Positions 24,693-34,343 of a stretch of DNA of 54,738 bases are shown piece after piece. Position 1 is the stretch's first letter, and every line of letters starts with the position of its first letter. The notes beneath the pieces are model-generated. The model saw only the letters and a list, made by a program, of their open reading frames with translations, ran no database searches and was not told the DNA's origin. Both the position numbers and the translations under genes were made by a program. Origin of the DNA: Myxococcales bacterium (GTDB taxonomy: Bacteria; Myxococcota; B64-G9); NCBI GenBank assembly GCA_012798435.1, contig JAAZNF010000030.1, positions 1-54,738 of the forward strand, given 5' to 3'.

Positions 24693-27121
24693 CCCCCGGA
24701 CTCAACAACACATCCCCGTTGCGGCCTGCGCCCGCAACCCCATGTCGCGCGCGAAAGAGTTGGCTTGGTGGGCCCCGCGTTCTCGCGGCACGGCCCTCCA
24801 GGTCTGTGTTGGCGGCGCTGTGCGTGCTTTTACCGTGCGTGACCGCCGCGCGCGCCGAGTCGCTGCTCGTCGATCCCGGCCCGGCCATCGAGGCGCGCCT
24901 GTGGCTCGGGCGGATGGTGTCGCTGCTCGAGTTTCCTCGGGTGGTGTGCCGCCTCGACGAGGCGACGGACTGGAAGATCGGGGACCCGCCAACGCGGGTG
25001 GAGATCGACGCGGCCACCTTCCGGCCCGGCTGGCACCGGCTGGCGGTGGCAGCCGGCGATCAGGGCTGCGCCGGCCCGCAGCAGACGGTTCACCTGCTGC
25101 TGGCCCCGCTGCCCCTGGAGGAAGCCGCACCGGGTAACCTCACCGTGTGGTTCGACGCCCGCAACGCCGAGTTCGCGCCTGCCCGGCCGGGCCAGGGGCG
25201 CCTGGTGGCCGTGCTGGACGGCATGGTGGCGGCGAGCCAGCCCTGCCGCGATCACGAGACCTGCCTGCTCGACGTCGAGGCGGCCTTCTGGGAGGCGTTC
25301 GCGGCCACGCCTTCCCGGGCGGGCCTGCTGTGGCTCCCCGCGGGGGCGGATCTGCCGGTGGGCCAGCCCTTTCCACCGCTGCTGGGCTTGCGCGCGGGGG
25401 CGGTGGGCTGGAGCGAACTGCGTCTCATCCCGGAGCGTGTGGTGTTCAACGCCCCGCTGGTCGCCGAGCAGGCGCTGGACACGGCCTCGCCGCGCCACGA
25501 GATCGAGGTGCGCTTCCCGGAGGCGCTGGACCAGGTGGCCTGCGACGTCGCCGAGTGCCGCAAGACGGCGACGGGCGTCCGCTTGTTCCAGGTGGATCCG
25601 TCGGCGGGACGGGTGCGGCTGAACTACACCCTGCGGCCGCGCTTCTTCTTGCAGCGCGATCGCAGGCTCCTGCGCGCCGACTCGGTGGTGCTGCGCCTCG
25701 AACGCTGCGCCATCCAGGCGCCGCTCGAAGTGCCGCTGCTCTCGGGGACCCTCAACCACCGCCTGTTCATCAAGATCCCGGCGGACTGTCTGAGCGCCAC
25801 CGAGCCCGTCGAGGAACGCCTGGCCCTGCGCACGCGGCCGGCGGTACGGGCCTTCCTGCGCGCGGAGCACCCCGCGGCCGACCCGGCGGTCCGGCTGCTG
25901 GAAGTACAGCTCGAGCGGGTGCCGGTGGGCGTGGAGCAGCTCACCCTCACCCTGCTGGAACGTTCGGGCGGAGCGCGCCGCCTGGGCGCGGTGAACCTGC
26001 CGGTGGTCTCCGCCTTCGAGCCCGGCCGCATCCGTCTGGAGGTGCCGGCGGTCGGACCGGTCGAGTTCATCCCCAACAACCGGCCGGCGCGCCTGCTGCT
26101 GGCCTTCGACGACGACCGCTTCTCCTCGGATCTCACCGTCGAGGACCGGCCCGGCTGGTACCGCTCGTCCCGCGACGCCGACGGCTGGTCGGTGCAGGGC
26201 GAGCCGGGGAGTGCGGGGGTGGTGCCGTTGCGCTTGGCCTACCGGCCCCGGGCGCTGAACGCCTTCCTGGGGCGGGCGGCCGATGAGCCGGTGCCGGAAC
26301 TGGCGCTGTTCGACACCCAGGCCCGCTTCGAGGTGCGCACCCTGAACCTGGTGGTGCCGCTGGTGCCGGAGCGCTCCCCGACCGGCCCGGTCATCGAGGT
26401 GGAGTGCGGCCCGCCGGGCCACGCCCGCACGCTGATCCCGGGAAGCCTCAACCGCATCCCGTTCTCTCAGCGAGACAGTTGCCGGCTGGTGTTCCACCTG
26501 GCGCGCCTGCCGCCGGACGCCGGGCTGCAGCGGTTACGGGTGCAGGCCGGGGAGTTCAACCAGGTGATCACCCTGGCGCCGGGGCCGGGAGAGCTGCTGG
26601 CCAGCATCCCGCCGGGGGAGCGCAACGAGTACGATCAGCTCACGGTGAGCGTGGCGCACGATCTGCTCAGCGGCCACTACACCCTGCTGCCACGCCAGTC
26701 GCTGGGCCAGGACCTGCGCTACCGCATCCTGCTCTCCGACCGCTCCTTCCGCATCAGCGCCACCACCGCCCTGCCCACCGGCCTGTTCCGCTTCAGCGAG
26801 AAGGAGATCACCGGCGCGGTGCCGGTGAGCGCCGGCGCCCTGGGCCGGGTGCTGTACATCCAGGCCAGCGGCCGGGAGTTCCCGCTGGGGCTGGAGATGG
26901 GCCTGTTCGCCACCAACCTGTCGAACACGCCGGACTTCTCCATCGTGATCGGCCTCGGGCTGAACCTGCCGGTGCTGAACCAGAACACCGCCCTGCAGGC
27001 CTCGTTCAACCTGCACGCCTGGGCCGAGTACGCCCCCACCCGCCTCAGCCGCGACCTCACCCCCTTCGCGTTCCTCTTCGGGCCGTCGTTCTCGGTGGGG
27101 ATGATCTCCACCAACTTCTGA
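24689..27121 (+). CDS. Large exported protein of unknown function, outer-membrane candidate
   Basis: An 810-residue protein not recognised as any family. From the coupled ATG at 24689 the signal-like hydrophobic segment (LAALCVLLPCVTAARA) comes late, at about 40-56, after a 38-residue basic region. A GTG at 24806 is a possible but short alternative start. The mature part is beta-rich, with several repeated domain-sized segments and Cys pairs (about 70-640). The C-terminal 110 residues look like barrel strands (GLEMGLFATNL, FSIVIGLGLNL, AFLFGPSFSVGMI) and end in Phe, suggesting outer-membrane insertion. The ATGA overlap with the MYXO-CTERM-like gene implies co-expression, so it may help export, anchor or bind that protein. 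It is convergent with the DUF4139 genes. Confidence 0.55.
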   Translation: MTPGLNNTSPLRPAPATPCRARKSWLGGPRVLAARPSRSVLAALCVLLPCVTAARAESLLVDPGPAIEARLWLGRMVSLLEFPRVVCRLDEATDWKIGDPPTRVEIDAATFRPGWHRLAVAAGDQGCAGPQQTVHLLLAPLPLEEAAPGNLTVWFDARNAEFAPARPGQGRLVAVLDGMVAASQPCRDHETCLLDVEAAFWEAFAATPSRAGLLWLPAGADLPVGQPFPPLLGLRAGAVGWSELRLIPERVVFNAPLVAEQALDTASPRHEIEVRFPEALDQVACDVAECRKTATGVRLFQVDPSAGRVRLNYTLRPRFFLQRDRRLLRADSVVLRLERCAIQAPLEVPLLSGTLNHRLFIKIPADCLSATEPVEERLALRTRPAVRAFLRAEHPAADPAVRLLEVQLERVPVGVEQLTLTLLERSGGARRLGAVNLPVVSAFEPGRIRLEVPAVGPVEFIPNNRPARLLLAFDDDRFSSDLTVEDRPGWYRSSRDADGWSVQGEPGSAGVVPLRLAYRPRALNAFLGRAADEPVPELALFDTQARFEVRTLNLVVPLVPERSPTGPVIEVECGPPGHARTLIPGSLNRIPFSQRDSCRLVFHLARLPPDAGLQRLRVQAGEFNQVITLAPGPGELLASIPPGERNEYDQLTVSVAHDLLSGHYTLLPRQSLGQDLRYRILLSDRSFRISATTALPTGLFRFSEKEITGAVPVSAGALGRVLYIQASGREFPLGLEMGLFATNLSNTPDFSIVIGLGLNLPVLNQNTALQASFNLHAWAEYAPTRLSRDLTPFAFLFGPSFSVGMISTNF

Positions 27122-27127
27122 TACCGC

Positions 27128-28714
27128 TCAGGGGTTCCAACGCACCCGCGCCGGGTGGCGCACCTCGAACTGAAGCAGGAGGCGCCGCTCCTCGCCGGGG
27201 GCGAGCTCCAGGTTCCAGGCGCACAGCCCCTGATCGTCGAGGGTGAGGCCCGGGGTCGTCTGGTCCCGGTCGAGACGGACCGTCACCTCCTTGATCTCCG
27301 ACACCGGCAGCCGCTCGGTGAGCCGCAGCGCGCGCCGCGCGGCCGAGTGGTTGGCCAGGTAGAGGCGCACCCGGAAGGTGTGCACCCGCTCGTGGCGGAT
27401 GGCGGTCTCGTCCGTCTCGTGCTCCCGCTCGCGCATCACCACCAGCTCGTCCTCGCTGCCCCAGGAGAGGGCGAAACGCTCGGCGGGAGAGACGTAGCCG
27501 ATGCGCGAGCGGCCCACCGTGCCGCCCCCGCGCAACAGCATGACCGGCCCGGCCAACAAGGGCAAGGCGCTGGCGTTCTTCTGCAGCGACTTCAGGAAGA
27601 CGAAGGGCTCCAGCTCCGGGCAGCAGGCCAGCTCCAGCTCCGCCGGGGACTCGAAGCTCTCGTACTCGAAGCGGTGCGGGCGGCCGTCGGAGGGGACGTC
27701 CACTGGCGCCGGCACCGTGAAGACCCGCTCCTCCCCGCCATCGTACAGGCCCGGCGGAGTGTCCTGCTCATTCTCGGCGGCGGAGCCGGTCTTGGCGATG
27801 TCCTCGTCGCGGGACTCGACCTCGATGACCCGGCGCTCCTCCTCGCTCTTCTGCCGCGCGCGTAGCACGTCGTCCTCGAGGAGCGGCAGCTCGGCGCCCT
27901 GCGAAGGCCGGGCGGTCGAGAAGCGCAGCTCGACGCCGGACCAGTCCTCGCCGGTGTTCTGCCACACCCGCCCGGCGGCCTGCCAGCGCACGGCGGGCCG
28001 CGGCCCCTCGATCAGCTCGGCGGTGTACTCGGGGCGCCACAACGCGCAGGGCACCTGGTATTGCCACTCGATCTCGGCCTCGGCGTCCTTCTCCGACGAG
28101 ATCTCGGTGTCCACGCGGGCGGTGTACTCCGAGAGGGGTGCCAATACCAGCGCGAGTTCCTCTTGCAAGCGCCGGATGGCCAGCCGGCGATCCTCCTGAT
28201 CGAACTGGGCCTGCAGCAGCGCCTCCTCCAGCTCGCGCCGCCGCGTCCACAGCCGCTCCAGCGCCTGGTCCACCCCCGGGTCTAAGGCGCCGGCGGCCAC
28301 CCGCATCCCGATCTGTCGGCCCAGATCCTCCGCCGCCTGCCGCACCAGCGAGAGCTCGCGCGCCTGCGCCATGGCGCCGTCGAACGCGGCCAGGTACTCG
28401 TCCTTGAGTCGCTCGAGATTCGCGCGGACCTCCCGCTCGGCCTCGGGGCGCGCGGGCCGCACCCGGTAGCTGCGCGAGAGGCGCACGTCGAGCACCCGCA
28501 GCGCCTGATCCGTCCCGCCCAGCGGGCGAACGCGGCAGCGCAGCGTCCCGTCGGCGCACAGGGGGGTCACACCACCCACGCTCAAACGCTGGCGGCCTTC
28601 CTTCAGTGAGAGCCGTGCGGCGCGGGTGACCTGGGCCCGGTCCTCCATCACCAACACCGCGCGGATGGGGGCCTGGACGTCCACGGATGGTGCCATCATA
28701 CGCTCGTCAATCAC
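27128..28714 (-). CDS. DUF4139 domain protein (shorter paralogue)
   Basis: A 528-residue protein. The N-terminal part (about 15-110) fits the DUF4140 beta domain. A helical, coiled-coil-prone region (about 95-205, rich in Glu, Arg and Leu) follows, then DUF4139 (about 215-528), with EWQYQVPCALWRPEYTAEL and GEDWSGVELRFSTARPSQG as family landmarks. Relatives are called mucoidy inhibitor-like (MuiA); biochemical function is not established. No signal peptide is visible, unlike many relatives. The start is GTG at 28714, overlapping the upstream gene's stop by eight bases; ATG at 28699 is the alternative. It is last in the minus-strand cluster. Confidence 0.75.
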   Translation of the reverse strand: MIDERMMAPSVDVQAPIRAVLVMEDRAQVTRAARLSLKEGRQRLSVGGVTPLCADGTLRCRVRPLGGTDQALRVLDVRLSRSYRVRPARPEAEREVRANLERLKDEYLAAFDGAMAQARELSLVRQAAEDLGRQIGMRVAAGALDPGVDQALERLWTRRRELEEALLQAQFDQEDRRLAIRRLQEELALVLAPLSEYTARVDTEISSEKDAEAEIEWQYQVPCALWRPEYTAELIEGPRPAVRWQAAGRVWQNTGEDWSGVELRFSTARPSQGAELPLLEDDVLRARQKSEEERRVIEVESRDEDIAKTGSAAENEQDTPPGLYDGGEERVFTVPAPVDVPSDGRPHRFEYESFESPAELELACCPELEPFVFLKSLQKNASALPLLAGPVMLLRGGGTVGRSRIGYVSPAERFALSWGSEDELVVMREREHETDETAIRHERVHTFRVRLYLANHSAARRALRLTERLPVSEIKEVTVRLDRDQTTPGLTLDDQGLCAWNLELAPGEERRLLLQFEVRHPARVRWNP

Positions 28715-30941
28715 GGCGGTTCCCTCCCACGAGCATCTGCTTGGCCGGCAGCTCGATGCGGTAGGAAAGCTTGCAGGTGACGCTCTGGCGCGGCGCCAGG
28801 TTCAGGCGGAAACACAGGCCACCCCGGACCCGCTGGCCGCGCTCCACCTGATCGTAGCTCTCGGCCTTGGGCTCGCTGGAGAGCAAGGTGACCTTGATCT
28901 CCGGGCTGTCGCTGACCGGGACGCGCTCGAAGATCTCCACCCGGGATGGGACGGCGCGCTTGCTGCGCACCTCGATCTCGACGGTGTGCACGATGGCGGT
29001 GGTCCCGCCCAGCAAACCGGCGCTCCCCTCCTCCACCTTCAGCCGGCGAGCGACCGCGATGGCCGGCTCCAGCCCGAGGTTGACGCAGATGGTCTTTTGC
29101 GGCGGGGTGGTCTCCATCTGCGAGTCCACTAGGAAATCCCCCTCCTCGAAGACCTTCACCGCCCCCGCCAGCAGCGGCACCTCGAGCGGGTTGTCGAACT
29201 CGGCCAGCGCGAACACCCGATCGTCGATCGCGGGGACGCAGCGGAACACGCGCCGGATGTTTTCTTCTCGCCGCCACACGGTGAGCCAGTGGGGCTCCCC
29301 GTCGCTCGGGATGGCCGAGGAGCCCTGGGCCGGATACCGCACCGCGAAGCTCCCGGCCGCCACATCCAACGGCACGGACCCTTCCGGCGGCGTCCAGTCC
29401 AGCTCCTCCTCCGGTCGCCGCAGCTGCAGCTCGCCGGGGTTGAACGGCGGCAAGTCTCCGCCGCTCTCTTTGACGAGCGCGTTGAGCTGGAATCCGAGCT
29501 CGTCCTCGGGCCGCAGGGCCTGGAGCCGGCCGCGCGCCCCACTTGCATCGGGAGCCGGCATGAGCAGGCGGGCGTAGTCGAGGGCGTCCTGGCCCAAGGT
29601 CACGGCCGCGGCCGCCGATGGCGGGGCCAGGTACTCGCCGGTCGTCTCGTCCGCGCCAAAGCACTTTTCGCACTCAACCTGCGACTCCATGACCGCGCCG
29701 TCTTCGCACTCTCGGTCCACGTCTTGCGCCATCCTGGCCGGGGCGGCGGCCCTGACGCTGGCCATCGGAACGCCGGCGGGGGCGGGGGCGGACGGGGGCA
29801 TGGCCTCCGCCGGTGGCGGCGGCGGCGCGGAGCGGGCCTTGGCGCGCCTGGGGCGGGGTGGGGGCTCCTCTCGCAGCGCCGCTTCGAGGATCCGTCCCTC
29901 CCCCCCCTTGCGCGCCTCTCTCTGCTCCGCCGAGGCGATCAAGGCCGGCATCTGGGGGAGATCGAGCGCCGGCAAGGAGGGTGGCAGGTACGACGCCTGC
30001 GCCCGGCGCCGGCCCTCGTCGTACCCGGCGAACAGCTCGTCCAGACCCTCTGGCAGCTCGCGCCAGCCGCTCTGCCGGGGGGGCTGCGCCCGGCCGATCC
30101 TCCAGGAGGAGAGCTCCGGCAACTCGGTGGAGCGGTAGAAATCCGCGGTAGAGAAGGTGAGCTGCGCCGCCGGCCAGTCCTCGCCGCTCTTCTGCGCCAC
30201 CACGGCCTGGAGCACGAGCTCCGCCCGATCCTGCTCGCGGGACACCCTGAGCTCGTAGCGCGGATGCCAGCCGGCGTAGGGCACCAAGTAGCTCAGCTCG
30301 ATCTCGGCGGCCGCCACGCCCGCCGCCGGCACCAGGGTCAAGCGGGCGGCCTTGCGCGCCACCTCCAGGCTCTCGGCGACGGCGCTGCTCTGGCGCTCCA
30401 GGCGGACTCGCGCCTCGGCCAGCTTGTCTTCGAGCTCGAGAAGCGCCTTCTCCGCCTGGCGCTGGCGTTGGCGGGCCCGAGCCAGCTCGCGCGACACCAG
30501 CTCGGCGAGCGCCAGGCGCGGCCCCACCACGTCCCGGGCCTCGAAGGCCAGCCGCTCGGGAAGCTCGGCCTCGTCCTGGCGCGCGGGGGCCAGCGCCTCT
30601 AGCAGGCGCACCCGTTCCTCCTCGCGTTGCAGCACCACCCGGGTGCGGTTGCGCTCGCGCCGCAGGCGCTGGACCTCCTGCTGCAGCGGGGTGCGCACGC
30701 TCCCCTGGCGCGCGCCCAGCTCCAGGCCCAGGTGTACGTCCAGCAACCGGCCCGCGCCCTCGGGCAAGACCCGCGTTCGTAGCGAGTCGTCCCGCAGCGC
30801 CAGGGGGAGGCCGGAGAGACTGAGTTCGATCGGGCCGGCGCCCGCGTGGCCCTCCAGGCGAGCCCGGCGTTGCACCAGCGCGCCCATGCGAAACAGGTCC
30901 ACCCGCACAATCTCGCTCGATACCCGGATCGGCTCACCCAT
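28707..30941 (-). CDS. DUF4139 domain protein (longer paralogue)
   Basis: A 744-residue paralogue of the following gene. It has the same N-terminal beta domain, a long coiled-coil-prone stretch (about 85-205, with runs such as RQRQRQAEKALLELEDKL) and the DUF4139 landmarks LSYLVPYAGWHPRYELRV and SGEDWPAAQLTFSTADFY. An insertion of roughly 150 residues (about 320-470) is Pro/Ala-rich and carries acidic and Cys-containing pieces (ECEKC). No signal peptide is seen, so the location is uncertain. GGGAGG lies 4 nt before the ATG at 30941. The two DUF4139 genes overlap and follow the ABC permease by 71 nt, implying a shared transcript with the transporter. Confidence 0.78.
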   Translation of the reverse strand: MGEPIRVSSEIVRVDLFRMGALVQRRARLEGHAGAGPIELSLSGLPLALRDDSLRTRVLPEGAGRLLDVHLGLELGARQGSVRTPLQQEVQRLRRERNRTRVVLQREEERVRLLEALAPARQDEAELPERLAFEARDVVGPRLALAELVSRELARARQRQRQAEKALLELEDKLAEARVRLERQSSAVAESLEVARKAARLTLVPAAGVAAAEIELSYLVPYAGWHPRYELRVSREQDRAELVLQAVVAQKSGEDWPAAQLTFSTADFYRSTELPELSSWRIGRAQPPRQSGWRELPEGLDELFAGYDEGRRRAQASYLPPSLPALDLPQMPALIASAEQREARKGGEGRILEAALREEPPPRPRRAKARSAPPPPPAEAMPPSAPAPAGVPMASVRAAAPARMAQDVDRECEDGAVMESQVECEKCFGADETTGEYLAPPSAAAAVTLGQDALDYARLLMPAPDASGARGRLQALRPEDELGFQLNALVKESGGDLPPFNPGELQLRRPEEELDWTPPEGSVPLDVAAGSFAVRYPAQGSSAIPSDGEPHWLTVWRREENIRRVFRCVPAIDDRVFALAEFDNPLEVPLLAGAVKVFEEGDFLVDSQMETTPPQKTICVNLGLEPAIAVARRLKVEEGSAGLLGGTTAIVHTVEIEVRSKRAVPSRVEIFERVPVSDSPEIKVTLLSSEPKAESYDQVERGQRVRGGLCFRLNLAPRQSVTCKLSYRIELPAKQMLVGGNRRD

Positions 30942-31012
30942 GGTACCTCCCCGGAAAGTCCACCGAGCCCGACCATATCCCCGAACGCCCCTACCCCGCA
31001 ACCCACCCACCC

Positions 31013-32710
31013 TCAATCTTCCCTGCGCGAGAGTCGCCAGCGTCCCAGGGCCATGGAGAGCGTCGGGGCCAGGATGGCGATGGCGATCGTGACCAGCAGC
31101 GAGACGATGAGCCAGTCGGGCCGTGCCACCGGCCGGCTCATGCGCCGCGGCAGCTCGTAGAGCACGAAGGTGGGGTAGAAGCTGGCCAGCAAGAACAGCA
31201 GGGAGTACACGGCGCTCGAGATCATGAACACCACCCCGCCGACGCCGGTGGGGATCTTGGCCGCGTTCTCGGCCGTGAAGCGGGGGTACACCGCGCCGAT
31301 GCCGATGCCCAGAGCGGCGATGGACAACGATAGAGACAGCACCAGCGCCGCCGACAGGATGACGAACAGCGCCGGGGCCTCGATGACCAGGCAGGAGATG
31401 AGCGAGAGCGCAAGGCCCATGGCGGCCAGGGGCGCGAAGGCGCCCAGCAGCTTGGCGTGCAAGAACACCCGCAGGTCCAGGGGCGCGCTGCGGATGAGCC
31501 AGTAGGCCCGGCCCTCCAGGCTCACCGCCGGGAAGACGAAACGCACCGCCACGCCCGACAGCACCAGCCCGATGAGCACGTGGTTCACGGTGTACAGGGT
31601 GAACCAGGAGAAGCGCGCCAGTTTCAGGTAGGCGAAATTGAGCAGGTACACCGCCGCCAGGGCGCCGAGCAACAGCACCTGCAACCACTGGTTGGGATCG
31701 CGAAAGAAGACGCGCACGTCCTTGACCACGATGGAGCGGCCGGGCCCCCCGCCCGAGCCCAGCAAGCGCTCCAACCAGGGGCCGAGCAGGCGCAGCCGCG
31801 GCGCTCCCGTTCCCGCATCCCGGCGCAGCCGGCCCTCCTGTGCCAGAGCCACCCCGGCGGGAAACAGCGCTGTGCCAATCCAGCCCATGAGCGAGAGCGA
31901 GGCCAGGGCACCGCACAGCAGCGCCAGCGCCGGCAACACCGCGAGCGGTCTTCCCTGGAGGAGGCCGTACAGCACCTCGCCGGCCCACTCGGAGGGGAGC
32001 AACCCGGTCTCGGTGGCCTCGAACAGCCGCAAGAATTCCACCATGCTCCCGAAGCCTTCCTCCGAGAGCAGCCGCTCGGGTCGCAGGGCGCGGAACAAAA
32101 GGTACAGCACCACGAACAGGAGCAGGGTGAGCACGATCAAGAGATCGCGCGAGCGGCGCGCCGAGAACAGGCGGGTGAGCACCGTGGCCAGGATCGCGCC
32201 CAGGCAGCCGAAGATGACCAGCAGCGCCGGGAAGAGCCCGGCCAGGCCCAGGTAGTACGCCGGCCCGGCGGCGAAGGCGCGGCCGTACGCCAGAAACACC
32301 GGCAGGCCGAAGAACAGCACCATCCACGAGGCATTCAGCATCATCTCGAAGTAGCGTGCGAAGTACAGCGGCCCGGTGGGGATGGGCGCCGAGAGCAGCA
32401 GCGCAAGATCGTCAGACAGGAAGAACACCGAGAAGGACCCGATGGCCGCCGAAAGCAGCAACACCAGCGCCAGGATGAGCAGGACGAGCGAAAGCAGCTT
32501 TCGCGGCAGCAGCGCCCCCACCAGCTCCACCTCCATGATGTGGCGCAGGAACCACAAGCTGCCGGCGTAGATGCCCACGGCGAAGGCCAGCCCCAGGCCG
32601 GAAAAGAACAGGAGCCGCAAGGGGTGGCGCTGCTCGCGGCTCGAGCCCAGGCGGAACAGGCCCCGCAGCTTGGGCAGCAGCAGCCACAGGACCAGTCGCA
32701 GCTCGCTCAC
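31013..32710 (-). CDS. ABC-type exporter permease
   Basis: A 565-residue inner-membrane protein with about twelve hydrophobic segments and few large loops. It resembles the putative ABC exporter permeases that have two ABC-2-like halves in one chain. The central basic cytoplasmic stretch (about 290-340) separates the halves. The start is GTG at 32710 inside GTGA, overlapping the ATPase stop, so translation is coupled. An in-frame ATG further upstream would lie within the ATPase gene. Substrate unknown. The DUF4139 proteins and the anchored protein upstream are probable partners by operon. Confidence 0.8.
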   Translation of the reverse strand: MSELRLVLWLLLPKLRGLFRLGSSREQRHPLRLLFFSGLGLAFAVGIYAGSLWFLRHIMEVELVGALLPRKLLSLVLLILALVLLLSAAIGSFSVFFLSDDLALLLSAPIPTGPLYFARYFEMMLNASWMVLFFGLPVFLAYGRAFAAGPAYYLGLAGLFPALLVIFGCLGAILATVLTRLFSARRSRDLLIVLTLLLFVVLYLLFRALRPERLLSEEGFGSMVEFLRLFEATETGLLPSEWAGEVLYGLLQGRPLAVLPALALLCGALASLSLMGWIGTALFPAGVALAQEGRLRRDAGTGAPRLRLLGPWLERLLGSGGGPGRSIVVKDVRVFFRDPNQWLQVLLLGALAAVYLLNFAYLKLARFSWFTLYTVNHVLIGLVLSGVAVRFVFPAVSLEGRAYWLIRSAPLDLRVFLHAKLLGAFAPLAAMGLALSLISCLVIEAPALFVILSAALVLSLSLSIAALGIGIGAVYPRFTAENAAKIPTGVGGVVFMISSAVYSLLFLLASFYPTFVLYELPRRMSRPVARPDWLIVSLLVTIAIAILAPTLSMALGRWRLSRRED

Positions 32711-33468
32711 AGCGCAAGATCTCCGAGGTTGCCCGGCATCTCGGCGCCACCGGTGAGGCGCAAGAACACCTCGGCCAGCCGCCCGCCGGCCTCGGTGCCC
32801 ACCGAGCGGCGCAGCTCCTCCGGCGTGCCGAGCGCGCACAACCGGCCCTGATGCAAAATGCCCACCCGCTGGCACAGCTCCTCGGCCACCTCCAGCGAAT
32901 GGGTCGAGAGGAACACCGTGCCGCCGCCGGCGGCGAAACGCCGCAGGAGCTCCTTGACCAGCAGGGCGCCGCGCGGGTCCAGCCCGACCATGGGCTCGTC
33001 CACCAGCAGCACCCGGGGCCGGTGGAGCAGGGCGCAGGCCAGGGTGAGCCGCTGTTTCATCCCGTGGGAGTAGCTCTCCACCAGTTCGTCGGCCCAGGGC
33101 AGAAGCGCGAACAACGCCAGCAGCTCCTCGGCGCGCTCCCGCCCCCGCGCCGGCTCGACACCGAACAGGCCGGCGGTGAAGGAGAGCGTCTCGCGGGCGC
33201 TGAGCTTGTCATACAGGAAAGGCCGGTCGGGCACGTAGCCCACGAGCTCCTTGGCCCGCCGGGGGTCGGCCATGAGGTCGACCCCTTCGATGCGCACCAG
33301 GCCAGCGTTGGGGCGCATCAGGCCGGCCATGATCTTGATGGTGGTGGTCTTGCCGGCGCCGTTCGGGCCCAGAAAACCGAAGATCTCCCCGTCGGGGATC
33401 TCCAGGCTGAGATCGGCCACGGCGGTGTAGGAACCGAACCGCTTGGTGAGGTTGCGGATCTCGATCAT
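32707..33468 (-). CDS. ABC transporter ATP-binding protein
   Basis: A 253-residue ABC-2 type ATPase. Walker A is GPNGAGKT (34-41), the signature loop reads YSHGMKQR (133-140) instead of LSGGQ, Walker B is LLVDEPMVGLD (about 154-164) and the H-loop is in LSTHSLE. The degenerate signature is common in drug/lipid-type ABC-2 exporters and does not imply inactivity. It powers the permease encoded next, with which it overlaps by four bases. It also overlaps the upstream membrane-protein gene (ATGA), so three genes form one coupled unit. Confidence 0.92.
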   Translation of the reverse strand: MIEIRNLTKRFGSYTAVADLSLEIPDGEIFGFLGPNGAGKTTTIKIMAGLMRPNAGLVRIEGVDLMADPRRAKELVGYVPDRPFLYDKLSARETLSFTAGLFGVEPARGRERAEELLALFALLPWADELVESYSHGMKQRLTLACALLHRPRVLLVDEPMVGLDPRGALLVKELLRRFAAGGGTVFLSTHSLEVAEELCQRVGILHQGRLCALGTPEELRRSVGTEAGGRLAEVFLRLTGGAEMPGNLGDLAL

Positions 33469-34343
33469 GGGGCTCCCGGGAGCGCGGGCAGGAGGCCCTG
33501 GAGCGCCGCGCTATCCAGCTCCGGCAGAGATTCCGGCTCCGCCTCGGCCGTCGAGCGGTCTTCCCGCAGAGAGCGAAGCCCCAGCGAGCTCTCCTCGCGC
33601 AACACCCGGCCCTCGCCATCGATCCAGGTGTCGAGCACGATGCCCGACTGTTGACGCCGAAGGTGGACGGCGGGCCGCAACCCGGACGGGCCGGGCAGCG
33701 CCTCCAGCGCCACCACTTCGATCTCGATCTCTTTCTGGGCGAGCGAGCGCGGGTCGAACACCTCGGTCCGGTAGCGCCGTCCGGCCGAGAGGTCCTCGCG
33801 GGCCAGGCGGCGCAGCAGCAGCGGCTCGAGCACGAGGCGCGCCGGGACGGGGTACTCGAAGCGGAGCGCCTCGGGCCCCAGCGAGACGGTGGCGACGAGG
33901 CGGCCGTTCTCGAGGCGGCCGCGCGCCGAAATCCCCATCCCGGAGACCTCGGCCTCGAAATCGAGCTCCTGCAGGCCAAGATCCGGCGCCAGGGCGAGCC
34001 GCAGGCGGTTGTCGATCCGCCGCGCCTGGCCGGCGATCAGCAGCCGCAGGTGCAGGCCCTGCTCGACGTGGAGGCGGCCACCTTCCTCGCGAAGACGCGT
34101 CATGCCATGACCGATACGCCGCTCGCCGAAGTACAGGCCGTGCCACTCCTCCTCGCTCAAGAACAACCCATGGGATCTTTCACCAGTCAAGGAGAGAAGC
34201 ATGGCCCGGTCGGCGGGCCAGAACATGGCGGCCATGACCGCGGCGAAGCCCGCCACGCTGAGAACCCCGAGCGAGTGCCAGGCGAGGCTGGCCCGATGCG
34301 AAACCGAGGTCCGAGGGTGCGAATCAGGTGGAGCCATGCCCAT
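33465..34343 (-). CDS. Membrane-anchored envelope protein, DUF3108/transglutaminase-associated-like
   Basis: A 292-residue protein with one hydrophobic segment (about 25-48, LGVLSVAGFAAVMAAMFW). The extracytoplasmic beta-rich domain has WHGLYFGERRIGHGMTRL and LHVEQGLHLRLLIAGQ, a style seen in DUF3108-like and transglutaminase-associated periplasmic proteins. No catalytic residues are recognised. I prefer the ATG at 34343; an open extension to 34424 adds an unsupported tail and would run over a candidate operator. It is first in the ABC exporter operon, with a four-base overlap into the ATPase. It may bind or process the exported substrate. Confidence 0.6.
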   Translation of the reverse strand: MGMAPPDSHPRTSVSHRASLAWHSLGVLSVAGFAAVMAAMFWPADRAMLLSLTGERSHGLFLSEEEWHGLYFGERRIGHGMTRLREEGGRLHVEQGLHLRLLIAGQARRIDNRLRLALAPDLGLQELDFEAEVSGMGISARGRLENGRLVATVSLGPEALRFEYPVPARLVLEPLLLRRLAREDLSAGRRYRTEVFDPRSLAQKEIEIEVVALEALPGPSGLRPAVHLRRQQSGIVLDTWIDGEGRVLREESSLGLRSLREDRSTAEAEPESLPELDSAALQGLLPALPGAP

